A stretch of 64,000 bases of DNA from JBJMLO01 sp045805265 (GTDB taxonomy: Bacteria > Actinomycetota > UBA4738 > JACQTL01): NCBI GenBank assembly GCA_045805265.1, contig JBJMLO010000013.1, positions 570,137-634,136 of the forward strand, given 5' to 3'. The notes under the pieces were generated by a model. It ran no database searches, was not told where the DNA came from, and saw nothing but the letters and a program-made list of their open reading frames with translations. Position 1 is the first letter of the stretch, and each line of letters opens with the position of its first letter. Below are positions 42,360 through 50,584 of the stretch, piece after piece. A program made the position numbers and the translations under genes.

Positions 42360-43568
42360 TCATCCTTCGGCTCGGGGGTCGAACGCCACCTTCAGTGTTC
42401 CCAGGCGCCCGGCGTCGAGCGCGTGGTCCAGCGCCTCGCGCCACCGGCGCAGCGGGTAGACCGCGCCGACGACGCCCTCCAGCGGCGCGTCGCCCGCCAG
42501 GTCCAGGGCGAGGTCGAATGTGTGCTGGGTGGTCCCGTTGCGGAGCCGCTCGGCGCCGCTGGTGTACGCGCCGACCAGCTCGAGCTCGCGGAACCACACC
42601 GGCGTGAGGTCGGCGCCGCGGGTCGGCAGGCCGGCCAGCACCACCCGCCCTCCCGCGCGTGTCGTCCGCAGGCTGAGGTCCAGCGAGCTGCGTGAGCCCA
42701 CGCAGTCGATCGCGAGGTCCACGCCGCCCAGCAGGAAGGGCATCCCCCGCTCGGGCTTCAGCTTCAGCGCGCGGGACGACCGCCGGAGGGCGGCGACGGC
42801 CCCCTCCGGCGCGACCACGTCCGACGCGCCGAACCCGACGGCTAGCTCGCGCTGCCGGGCGTGCTTGGCGACCACCGTGACGTGTCCGGCGTCGGTGAAC
42901 TCGCGGAGCGCCAGCAGGGTGAGCAGCCCGAGCGTGCCCGCCCCGACCAGCAGCACGGTCGCGCCCGGGTCCGGCCGGGCCCGCAGTGCCGCGTGGATCG
43001 CGCACGCCAGCGGTTCGACCAGGACGGCGCGGGTGTCCGTCATGCGGTCGGGTACCGGGTGCAGCTGGGTCCGGTGGGCGACGAGCATGCCGCTCCACCC
43101 GCCTCCGGTGTCCGCGCAGAACCCGGTCTGCAGCCCGGGCGAGAGGTGCCCCACGGTCACGCGGTCGCACCGCCCGGTGGCGCCGGCGGCGCACGAGTCG
43201 CACGGCGGCAGCCCCCGCGCCGCGCAGGACAGCACGGGGTCGATCACTACCCGCGTCCCCACCGGCAGGTCGCCGAGGTCGTCCATCAGCTCCCCGACGA
43301 CCTCGTGGCCGGGGACGAACGGCATCGACACCAGCGGCGAGAAGTAGAACGACGAGTTCCCGCTGATCGTGGCCAGGTCCGAGCCGCAGATGCCCGCGAG
43401 CCGCGGCCGGACCCGCCCCCACGACTCCGCGGGCAGCGGGGGCTCGTCGCGGTTGACCAGCCGGATCGGCGCGAGCGGCCCGGCCAGCAGGCCGGGGAGC
43501 CGATCCCCCACGGCCCGCGCCGCGACGTACCGCGGCACGGACCGGAACAGCTCCAGCGCCAACGTCAT
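42360..43568 (-). CDS. Zinc-binding alcohol dehydrogenase (MDR family)
   Basis: The 402-residue protein has the catalytic zinc ligands Cys in GICGSDLA, PGHEVVGEL and the Glu in LVEPLACA. It also has the structural-zinc cysteines in a loop (CAARGLPPCDSCAAGATGRC) and a Rossmann motif LLVGAGTLGLLTLLA. The N-terminal ~50 residues are longer than usual. It should interconvert an alcohol and an aldehyde or ketone with NAD(P). As the second gene after an acyl-CoA reductase, it may act on the fatty aldehyde or alcohol made there. Confidence 0.9.
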   Translation of the reverse strand: MTLALELFRSVPRYVAARAVGDRLPGLLAGPLAPIRLVNRDEPPLPAESWGRVRPRLAGICGSDLATISGNSSFYFSPLVSMPFVPGHEVVGELMDDLGDLPVGTRVVIDPVLSCAARGLPPCDSCAAGATGRCDRVTVGHLSPGLQTGFCADTGGGWSGMLVAHRTQLHPVPDRMTDTRAVLVEPLACAIHAALRARPDPGATVLLVGAGTLGLLTLLALREFTDAGHVTVVAKHARQRELAVGFGASDVVAPEGAVAALRRSSRALKLKPERGMPFLLGGVDLAIDCVGSRSSLDLSLRTTRAGGRVVLAGLPTRGADLTPVWFRELELVGAYTSGAERLRNGTTQHTFDLALDLAGDAPLEGVVGAVYPLRRWREALDHALDAGRLGTLKVAFDPRAEG

Positions 43569-43614
43569 CGGCGGCCTCCCGGGCCGGTTCCCGGCCCTCG
43601 CCCGGGCGCCGGCG

Positions 43615-45930
43615 TCATCGGACCGGCTCCGGGACGATCACCTTCGGGGTGCCCTTCATCGCGTGCCATTCCTCCACCGGCCACCGGCGCTTCTTCGCGA
43701 CCCGGAACAGCGCCACGTCCGGGTTCACGGCGACCGGATTGCCCACCGCGCGGAGCAGCGGGAGGTCCGTGTGGCTGTCCGCGTACGCGTAGGACTGGGC
43801 CAGGTTCGCGTCGTGCGCGGCCGCGTACTGGCGGAGCCACGCGGCCCGGGCCTCCCCGACCAGCGGGGGGGCCTGGAGGAACCCGCTGTACCGGCCGTCC
43901 TCCACGTCGAGCCGCGCCGCAACGACCTCGTCGAACAGCGGCTCCAGCGGCCGGACGAACACGTCCAGCGCGCCGGTGATCAGCACCGTGCGGTGGCCGG
44001 CGCGGCGATGCTCCCGGATCCGGCGGATCGCCGCCGGCGAGACCCGCTGCAGCACGATCTCCGCCACCTGCTCGTCGACGAGGCGCCGGAGCTCCTCCAC
44101 CGACGCGCCCTCGTACCGCCGGTAGAACCCCCGCAGGAACTCCCCCCGGTCACGCCGCTCGGCCGAGAGATGGGTCGGCAGCCCCCGCGCCACCGAGGCC
44201 ACCTCGCCCGGCCACCGGTCGAGCTCCAGGTCGGCCATCCGCAGCCACAGGTAGGACTCGATGACGTTCGACGACAGGATCGTGCCCTCCATGTCGAACG
44301 CGGCGATCACCGGCTCGTCGCGTTCGCGGACGCGGACCTCCGGGTCGGGGCGCCGTGGGGACGGGAACCGCATGGCCACCGTGATCGCTGGGCAGTGGAC
44401 GTCTTCCAGGTAGTACCGCCAGTCGATGGCGGCGGCGTCGAACGGGAAGTCGCGCCGGTCCCCCGACGGCAACGACCGGAACAGCTCGAGCGTGCGGTCG
44501 TCCGTGTAGATGACCTCGGCCTCGACGTACGCGCCGTACAGATCGGAGTACCGGCGGAGGAACTCCACCCGGCCGCGGGTGCGGTCCAGGCGTTCCACGA
44601 ACCTGCGAACCTTCGGCGACCGGGGCACGCGCTGGACCACGCGGTCGGCGAGGTCGATGACCTTCTCGCCGGTCCGGAGGCGCCGCTCGACGCGGCGCTG
44701 ACCCGGGAACGTCCAGTCCGGCGGCCGGACGAACCCCCGGCCCCGCTCGGGGAGCGGCTCGCGGCCGAAGTACGAGCGGACGTGCCCGAACACGGTCCGG
44801 AAGTGCAGCGGGTTCCGGTCGCCGCTGCACACGTGGTGGTACGCGCGGTCGCCGGGCCGGGCGTCGCGGGCGCCAACCGCCAGGAGCGCGTTCACCACGA
44901 AATCGACCGGGATCACGTCGAGGATCCCCTCCGGAATGCCGGGGAACTCGGGGAAGGCGCCGCGGCCGTAGGCCAGGATGATCGGCTCGGCCATCTTGAA
45001 GCCCTCGATCCACCCGGGGCTCGGATGGGCATAGGCGGACTCGATGATCGAGGGCCGGACGATCGACAGCGGGAGGTCGCCCGCCGTCTCCTCCACCGCC
45101 CGCTCGCCGAGGGCCTTGGTCAGCGTGTAGAGGTCCGGCCATCCCAGGGTCTGCGCGCGAGCCCGGCCGTACTGGACCAACCGCTTCGTGACCCAGTCGC
45201 GCCGGCGGGTCTCGGCGTGCTTGGCCACCTCCTGGGGACCGGCCCGGCCGTGCTCCGCGCGGGCCTTGCGCACGAACGAGTCGAGCGTCTCCGGCCGGCG
45301 CGAGGCCTCCTCGACCCGCTGCCGGGCGGCGAGCGCGTACTCGAGCTCCGCGCGCCAGTCGACGTCGTGAGCGAGCGGCGTCTCGGGCACGATGCCCTTG
45401 CGCGACCCGGCGACGTACGCGGTCGAGATGTGCACCAGGTGGGGACTCCCGCCGGAGGCCCGGACCGCCTCGTACAGCGAGGTGGCGCCCAGGACGTTCG
45501 ACCGGAACCCGTCGTCAATCGGCGGATCGAACGCGACCGACGCGGCGCAGTGGTACACGACGTCGACGTCGGCTGGCAGGGCCGGGAGCTCGCCGACGAC
45601 GTCGCCCTCCAGGACCTCGACCCGCTCCTCGAACCCGGCGGCCAGCGCCTCCCCCCCGAGCCGCGCGCGCGCCGCGTTGAACAACGGCCGTTGCAGGAGC
45701 TCCTCGGCGCGTTCCCGGGCGGTCGTGCCCGGCTGCGATCGCACCACCAGCACCAACCGCGTCTGCGGGAAGTCGGCCAGCAGCCGCTCGAACAACGCCT
45801 GTCCCAGGAACCCGGTGACGCCCGTCAGCAGGACGCGCTTGCCAGCCAATCCATCCCGGATCGCCGACCCGCTGTCGCCCTCACCCGGCGCTTCGGCGGA
45901 GGGCTCGACCCCCCCGTCGCTCTCTACCAC
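43615..45930 (-). CDS. Fatty acyl-CoA reductase fused to a HAD-IB phosphatase-like domain
   Basis: The 771-residue protein has an N-terminal extended-SDR 'male sterility' reductase (residues ~28-420). It carries KRVLLTGVTGFLGQALFERL (NADPH site), HISTAYVAGSRKG and YTLTKALGERAVEE (catalytic YxxxK). The C-terminal HAD-IB domain (~545-750) has motif I as AAFDMEGTI (Asp-x-Glu rather than Asp-x-Asp), VLITGAL and YADSHTDLPLL. The first part reduces acyl-CoA to aldehyde or alcohol; the HAD part resembles SerB-like phosphatases. Such fusions occur in actinobacterial lipid genes. It heads a five-gene operon. The start is GTG at 45930. Confidence 0.92.
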   Translation of the reverse strand: MVESDGGVEPSAEAPGEGDSGSAIRDGLAGKRVLLTGVTGFLGQALFERLLADFPQTRLVLVVRSQPGTTARERAEELLQRPLFNAARARLGGEALAAGFEERVEVLEGDVVGELPALPADVDVVYHCAASVAFDPPIDDGFRSNVLGATSLYEAVRASGGSPHLVHISTAYVAGSRKGIVPETPLAHDVDWRAELEYALAARQRVEEASRRPETLDSFVRKARAEHGRAGPQEVAKHAETRRRDWVTKRLVQYGRARAQTLGWPDLYTLTKALGERAVEETAGDLPLSIVRPSIIESAYAHPSPGWIEGFKMAEPIILAYGRGAFPEFPGIPEGILDVIPVDFVVNALLAVGARDARPGDRAYHHVCSGDRNPLHFRTVFGHVRSYFGREPLPERGRGFVRPPDWTFPGQRRVERRLRTGEKVIDLADRVVQRVPRSPKVRRFVERLDRTRGRVEFLRRYSDLYGAYVEAEVIYTDDRTLELFRSLPSGDRRDFPFDAAAIDWRYYLEDVHCPAITVAMRFPSPRRPDPEVRVRERDEPVIAAFDMEGTILSSNVIESYLWLRMADLELDRWPGEVASVARGLPTHLSAERRDRGEFLRGFYRRYEGASVEELRRLVDEQVAEIVLQRVSPAAIRRIREHRRAGHRTVLITGALDVFVRPLEPLFDEVVAARLDVEDGRYSGFLQAPPLVGEARAAWLRQYAAAHDANLAQSYAYADSHTDLPLLRAVGNPVAVNPDVALFRVAKKRRWPVEEWHAMKGTPKVIVPEPVR

Positions 45931-46084
45931 ACGGTAGATACTGCCCGTTCAACAGTCGGGCGCGCAAATCGGGCCGAACGGCCGAACGCTCGATTCCGCA
46001 CCCATTGCGGCTCCGGGCGGTCGAGATGACGCCCGCGAGCGTCACGCGAGCCGGGAAGTGCGGAGCAAACGGACTGTCCGACGC

Positions 46085-46747
46085 TCAGCCCCCGGATCGT
46101 CTCCGGACGAGCGCCAGGGTGACGAGCGCGACGACCACGACGGCCCCAACGACAATACCGCCGATCAGCGCGCCGTTCGACCCCCCACCTCCGGCTCCGC
46201 TCGCCGCGGCGGTCGACCCCTGGGATGACGGACTCGAGCCCTGCGGCGATGGGAGTGACGAAGGCGTTGTCGTCTGCGGTGGTGGGGGCTTGCAGTCGCC
46301 GCCGAACCCCACGCAATGGCTCCCCCCGTAGGTCGCGTCCAGGGTCCCGACCCCGATGGAACACCCATCCGCGCCGCACCGGACGGACCCCGTCCGGCTC
46401 CCGACTCGGATGGCCGGGTGCACGACGAACCTGACCGGGCCGAACGCGCCGTCGGCTCGAGCCGTCACACCGAGGTCAAGGGTCGACAGGTCGCAGTCGT
46501 CCTGCCCTGTCGCGACGCGTAGGCACTCGGTCACCGCCAGCGAGGCGCCCCCGGGAAACCCGGTCCCCGAGACCATGACCGCTTGGGTACCCCTCAGCTC
46601 TTCGCTCGGCACGACGTCGACGAACTCCGTGCCATGCACCCCGGGCCCCTGCGCCTTGGCGAGGGCCCAGGGAAGGGCGACCAGCGACGCGAAGAGCATT
46701 GCGCCCCCGCTGAGGGCCGCCACGTGTGCCCTGCGCCGACGATCCAT
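46085..46747 (-). CDS. Surface-anchored neocarzinostatin-fold protein
   Basis: The ~220-residue protein has an N-terminal signal/anchor and an Ig-like domain resembling neocarzinostatin/macromomycin apoproteins. The domain shows VMVSGTGFPGGASLAVTEC, CDLSTLDLGVTARADGAFGP, RTGSVRCGADGCSIGVGTLD and paired cysteines. A Pro/Ser/Gly linker and a C-terminal transmembrane helix with an RRRSGG tail follow. The domain binds enediyne chromophores in producers, but no enediyne genes are here, so the ligand is unknown. ATG at 46771 would add eight residues. Confidence 0.8.
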   Translation of the reverse strand: MDRRRRAHVAALSGGAMLFASLVALPWALAKAQGPGVHGTEFVDVVPSEELRGTQAVMVSGTGFPGGASLAVTECLRVATGQDDCDLSTLDLGVTARADGAFGPVRFVVHPAIRVGSRTGSVRCGADGCSIGVGTLDATYGGSHCVGFGGDCKPPPPQTTTPSSLPSPQGSSPSSQGSTAAASGAGGGGSNGALIGGIVVGAVVVVALVTLALVRRRSGG

Positions 46748-46864
46748 TCCGATGACGTCACCATCCCTCATCCGATTGGGGAAGGCTTGCCGGAACCCGC
46801 CCGGCCGGAAAGGTGAGTGGCATCACTGTAGGGAGCGCGCGAGAGTGAGGCAAGGGTGGGCCGG

Positions 46865-46870
46865 TACACT
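46865..46870 (+). promoter_or_regulatory. Putative -10 box of the mazG-eis-GNAT operon
   Basis: TACACT lies nine bases before ATG 46880, with no ribosome-binding site between. It supports this start over the upstream GTG at 46856. Confidence 0.45.
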
Positions 46871-46879
46871 CGCCGGCTG

Positions 46880-47170
46880 ATGCGGATCGCCGAGTTCCAG
46901 GACGTGCTGCGCCGGACCTACCTCGACCGTGATGCGGCTCGGGGGCCGGATGGTGTGTTCCGGTGGATGGTCGAGGAGGTCGGGGAGGTGGCGCGGGCCA
47001 TGCGGAACCGGGACGCCGCCGGGCTGGAGCACGAGATGTCCGACGTGCTCGCCTGGCTGGGGTCCCTGGCCAACCTCCTCGACGTCGACCTAGAGCGCGC
47101 GGCGGCCCGGTACGCGAACGGCTGCCCCCGGTGCGGCGCCCTCCCGTGCGCATGCGAGGTTCGGCCGTGA
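46880..47170 (+). CDS. MazG-like nucleotide pyrophosphohydrolase with C-terminal cysteine knuckle
   Basis: The 96-residue protein has the MazG catalytic pattern: FRWMVEEVGEVARAM supplies the ExxE pair, and HEMSDVLAWLGSLAN supplies the second acidic helix (ExxD). It should hydrolyse NTPs or dNTPs for housecleaning. The C-terminus adds CPRCGALPCACE, a possible metal site not found in classical MazG. Its stop overlaps the GTG of the next acetyltransferase gene. Confidence 0.88.
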   Translation: MRIAEFQDVLRRTYLDRDAARGPDGVFRWMVEEVGEVARAMRNRDAAGLEHEMSDVLAWLGSLANLLDVDLERAAARYANGCPRCGALPCACEVRP

Positions 47171-48357
47171 CCGTCGAGTTCCGGGTCCCGACGGAGGAGG
47201 ACCGCGAGCGCGTCCTGGACGTGCAGCAGGCGGCCTTCGGCACCCCGCCCGCCTGGCGGAACCGGGTCGGCCCCCACATCGACCTGGACCGGTACCTCTG
47301 TGCCTACCACGGCGACCGCCTGGTGGCGACCTCGCTGTCCCATCCCCTGCAGCAGTACTTCGGCGGCCGGGAGGTGCCCTGCGCGGGCATCGCCGGCGTC
47401 GCCGCGATGCCGGACACCCGGGGCAGGGGCACCGGCGGCGCCCTGGTGATCGAGCTGCTCCGGCGGTGCCGCGAGGCCGGCGACCTCGTCAGCTCGCTGT
47501 ACCCCGCCACCGTCGCCGTCTACCGCAAGCTCGGCTACGAGGTGGCCGGAATGTTCACGCGGTTCTCGTCCCCCCTGCGGGCCCTGCCGCGGACCGGCGG
47601 CGACGGCATCGAGCTCCAGACGCTGGGCGACGACTCCCGACTGGAGGACATGCGGGCCTGCTTCCGCACGTGGGCGCCGGGCCACAACGGGCCCGTCTGG
47701 TTCGCCGACGACATGTGGTGGCGGTTCCGGGTGCTCCGGCTGACCGAGCCGGACGTCGTCCCCCAGGTGGTGCTGGCGCACGGCGAGGACGACCTCGAGG
47801 GCTACGCGTGCTACCAGCGGGCCGACCGCCCAGGGTTCGGCATCGACCCCTCGTGCACGCACTTCGTCGCCCGCACTCGCCGGGCGGCGGCCGCGCTGTT
47901 CGGCTACTTCGGCGGCTTCCACAGCATCGGGGACAAGCTGAGCTGGGCCGGCCCGCCGAACGAACCACTGGCCCTCCTCGTCGCCGAGTCGCGGTCGGTG
48001 GAGCGGACGTTCGAGTTCCCGTGGATGACTCGGTTCCTCGACGTTCCCGGCGCGCTGGAGGCCCGCGGCTACGCCGAGATCGACGGTAAGTGCGTGATCG
48101 CCGTCGACGACCCCGTGTTCCCGGAGAACGCCGGCCCGTTCCGCATCGAGGCGAACGGCGGCAAGGTCGCCGTGTCCCGGGCCGACGGGGCCGCCGGCCG
48201 CCCGATCCCGGTCGGGCTCCTCAGCGCGCTGTTCACCGGCCACCTCTCTCCCGCCGACCTCGTGCGCCTGGGCGCCGCCGCCCCCGACGACCCGGCGCTC
48301 CCGGTCCTGGGCCGGCTGTTCGCCGGGTCTCCTCCCTGGAGTCCGGACTTCTTCTGA
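47167..48357 (+). CDS. Eis-like GNAT N-acetyltransferase
   Basis: The 396-residue protein has the three-part Eis layout. The N-terminal GNAT domain carries GIAGVAAMPDTRGRGTGGAL (acetyl-CoA loop) and LYPATVAVYRKLGYEVAG. A central GNAT-like region contains TWAPGHNGPVWFADDMWWRF. The C-terminal SCP2-like domain ends in SALFTGHLSPADLVRLG and the free carboxylate DFF. Eis enzymes acetylate aminoglycosides or peptides at several positions; the natural substrate here is unknown. It is translationally coupled to mazG before it and to a second GNAT gene after it. Confidence 0.9.
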   Translation: MTVEFRVPTEEDRERVLDVQQAAFGTPPAWRNRVGPHIDLDRYLCAYHGDRLVATSLSHPLQQYFGGREVPCAGIAGVAAMPDTRGRGTGGALVIELLRRCREAGDLVSSLYPATVAVYRKLGYEVAGMFTRFSSPLRALPRTGGDGIELQTLGDDSRLEDMRACFRTWAPGHNGPVWFADDMWWRFRVLRLTEPDVVPQVVLAHGEDDLEGYACYQRADRPGFGIDPSCTHFVARTRRAAAALFGYFGGFHSIGDKLSWAGPPNEPLALLVAESRSVERTFEFPWMTRFLDVPGALEARGYAEIDGKCVIAVDDPVFPENAGPFRIEANGGKVAVSRADGAAGRPIPVGLLSALFTGHLSPADLVRLGAAAPDDPALPVLGRLFAGSPPWSPDFF

Positions 48358-48836
48358 TGCCCGAGGTCCGGCCCGCGACCGAGGACGACTGGCCCGCGGT
48401 CGCGGCGCTGCTCGCGGAGCTCGGCCGCCCGGACGTCCTCGGCGGGCCCGACGAGGAACCAGCCCGGCAGGTGTTCCTCCGGTACCTGGCCCGGGACGAC
48501 ACGGAGGCGCTCGTGGCGGAGGAGGGCGGCCGCGTCGTGGGGTTCGTCGACCTTGAGTACCGGACCCGGCTGAACTTCACCGGGCCCCAGGCCTGGATCC
48601 CGGACCTCGTCGTCACCGAGGGCGGACGCAGCCGCGGCGCCGGGGCCGCGCTCCTGGCCCGGTGCGAGGAGCTGGCGCGCCGACGCGGGTGCTGGTCCCT
48701 GTCACTGGAGTCGGCGAACTGGCGCGACCGGGCCCACGCGTTCTACCTGCGGGAGAGGCTGGAGGACGCCGCGAAGTCCTTCTCCAAGCCCCTGTCCGGC
48801 CAGGGGACGAACTGGCCGCCCAGGCCGAAGCCCTGA
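48357..48836 (+). CDS. GNAT acetyltransferase
   Basis: The 159-residue protein is a single GNAT domain, with VRPATEDDWPAVAALLAELG at the start, AWIPDLVVTEGGRSRGAGAA as the acetyl-CoA loop, and ESANWRDRAHAFYLRERLED near the end. The substrate is unknown. Its ATG overlaps the eis-like stop by one base (TGATG). Confidence 0.9.
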   Translation: MPEVRPATEDDWPAVAALLAELGRPDVLGGPDEEPARQVFLRYLARDDTEALVAEEGGRVVGFVDLEYRTRLNFTGPQAWIPDLVVTEGGRSRGAGAALLARCEELARRRGCWSLSLESANWRDRAHAFYLRERLEDAAKSFSKPLSGQGTNWPPRPKP

Positions 48837-48859
48837 CGCCGCTGAGAGAATCGGGCGAC

Positions 48860-50566
48860 GTGTCCTCCACCCTCTCCCCCGGAACCCTGCTCCGCGACTA
48901 TCGCGTCGAGGCCCCCCTCGGGCGGGGCGGGCAGGGCATCGTGTACGTAGCGGAGCACGTCACGCTCCGCCGCCGCGTCGCGCTGAAGGTCCTGCCGCCC
49001 GACCTGGCCACGGACCTCGAGTTCCGGGAGCGGTTCCTGCGGGAGGCCCGGTTGGCGGCCTCGCTCGATCACGCGAACATCCTGCCGGTGTACGACGCCG
49101 GCGAGGCCGACGGCGTGCTGTTCCTGGCCATGCGGCTGGTGAACGGCGAGGACCTGGCTCAGCTCCTGGCCCGCGAGGGGGCGCTCGAGCCGGGCCGCAC
49201 CGTGAGCGTCCTGGGGAGGGTGGCGAGCGCGCTCGACGAGGCCCACGCTCGGGGGCTGGTCCACCGGGACGTGAAGCCCAGCAACATCCTCCTGGAGCTT
49301 CCGGACCGGGTGTTCCTGTCGGACTTCGGGCTGGGGAAGCTGACCGGCGACGCGGCCGATGTCGTGGGAGGTGATCCCACCCACCCCGGCAGCGAGCGGG
49401 TCCTGACGAGGGCTGGGTACTTCGTCGGGACCCCCCACTACGCCGCGCCCGAGCAGGTGCAGGGGGGCCCGGTGACCGGACGCACCGACGAGTACGCCCT
49501 CGCGGCCGTGCTGTTCGAGTGCCTGACCGGCCGGGTGCCGTTTCCGCACGACGTCGAGACCGCGACGCTCGTCGCCCACGTCACGGATCCGCCGCCTGCC
49601 CCGTCGACGGTCCGGCCCTCGCTCCCCGCAGGGCTGGACGACGTGGTCCGGCAGGGAATGTCCAAGCGGCCGGAGGACCGCTTCGCCACCTGCCGTGAGC
49701 TGGTCGACGCTGCCCGCCGGGTCGTGGGGGGCGTCGCGCCTTTCACCCCGCCGCCGCCGACGATGCCCGGCCGCCCCGCGCCACCGTCCCCGCCCCCGGC
49801 GGGGCCCAGCGTGCCGGCCGGCGCCGGGGCCGGGACGCCCGCCGCGTTCGCCCCGACTCCCCGACGCGGCCTGCGACCGTGGATGGTCGGCGGCATCATC
49901 GGCCTCGTGGTGGCCCTGGCCGGCGGGACGATCTTCGCGCTCAGTGGAGGCGGGGGTCACCCCCAGCCGACGTCCAACCCGACGACCGTCGCTCCCTCCA
50001 CGGAGGCGCCCTCGACCTCGGCCTCGTCGGGACCGCCCGCGCTCACGGAGACGACCGTCACCAAGCTCCACCCGTTCGACGCGGGCGGAGAGCTCCAGCT
50101 GCCGTTCCAGGTGAATCGGACCGCCCCCGGATCCTGCTTCAGCGGCTCGGGCGAGGATGACCGGCCGGACGCGTGGAAATGCTTCGCCAAGGGCGACAAC
50201 CTGATCCACGACCCCTGCTTCCAGAACCTCCCCGGCAAGATCCCGACCTCGGTGGCGTGCCTGGACTCGCCGTTCTCCCACGCGGTCCTGTTCATCAACC
50301 TCACGCAGCCCCTGCCGACGGGCGGGAACCAGCCACCGGGCACCCCCGGCAACTGGGCGGTCGTCCTCGCCGACGACGACGCCCTGTGCTTCTTCATCGG
50401 AGGGCAGAGCGGGCTGATCGCCGGCCAGCGGATCAGCATGACGTGCGACGACAACCGCCTGGTAGCCGGGACCATCGACCGGACGAAGGCGGTGTGGACG
50501 GCGCTCGTCGGGCGGAAGGGCTCGAACACGCTCTCGACCGTGCCGATCAAGCGGGCGTTCTGGTAG
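48860..50566 (+). CDS. Ser/Thr protein kinase with extracytoplasmic cysteine-rich sensor
   Basis: The 568-residue PknB-type kinase (residues ~10-280) is complete: glycine loop LGRGGQGIVYVAE, VAIK-type Lys in RRVALKVLPP, catalytic HRDVKPSNILL, DFG in LSDFGLGK, and a P+1 region GTPHYAAPEQ. A Pro-rich juxtamembrane part leads to one transmembrane helix (~348-368). The outside domain of ~190 residues contains six cysteines (for example GSCFSGSGEDD, WKCFAKG, DPCFQNLP) and no PASTA repeats. The domain is unrecognised and may be disulfide-bonded. The start is GTG at 48860. Confidence 0.92.
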   Translation: MSSTLSPGTLLRDYRVEAPLGRGGQGIVYVAEHVTLRRRVALKVLPPDLATDLEFRERFLREARLAASLDHANILPVYDAGEADGVLFLAMRLVNGEDLAQLLAREGALEPGRTVSVLGRVASALDEAHARGLVHRDVKPSNILLELPDRVFLSDFGLGKLTGDAADVVGGDPTHPGSERVLTRAGYFVGTPHYAAPEQVQGGPVTGRTDEYALAAVLFECLTGRVPFPHDVETATLVAHVTDPPPAPSTVRPSLPAGLDDVVRQGMSKRPEDRFATCRELVDAARRVVGGVAPFTPPPPTMPGRPAPPSPPPAGPSVPAGAGAGTPAAFAPTPRRGLRPWMVGGIIGLVVALAGGTIFALSGGGGHPQPTSNPTTVAPSTEAPSTSASSGPPALTETTVTKLHPFDAGGELQLPFQVNRTAPGSCFSGSGEDDRPDAWKCFAKGDNLIHDPCFQNLPGKIPTSVACLDSPFSHAVLFINLTQPLPTGGNQPPGTPGNWAVVLADDDALCFFIGGQSGLIAGQRISMTCDDNRLVAGTIDRTKAVWTALVGRKGSNTLSTVPIKRAFW

Positions 50567-50584
50567 CCGCGCTCCAGGCCCGCC

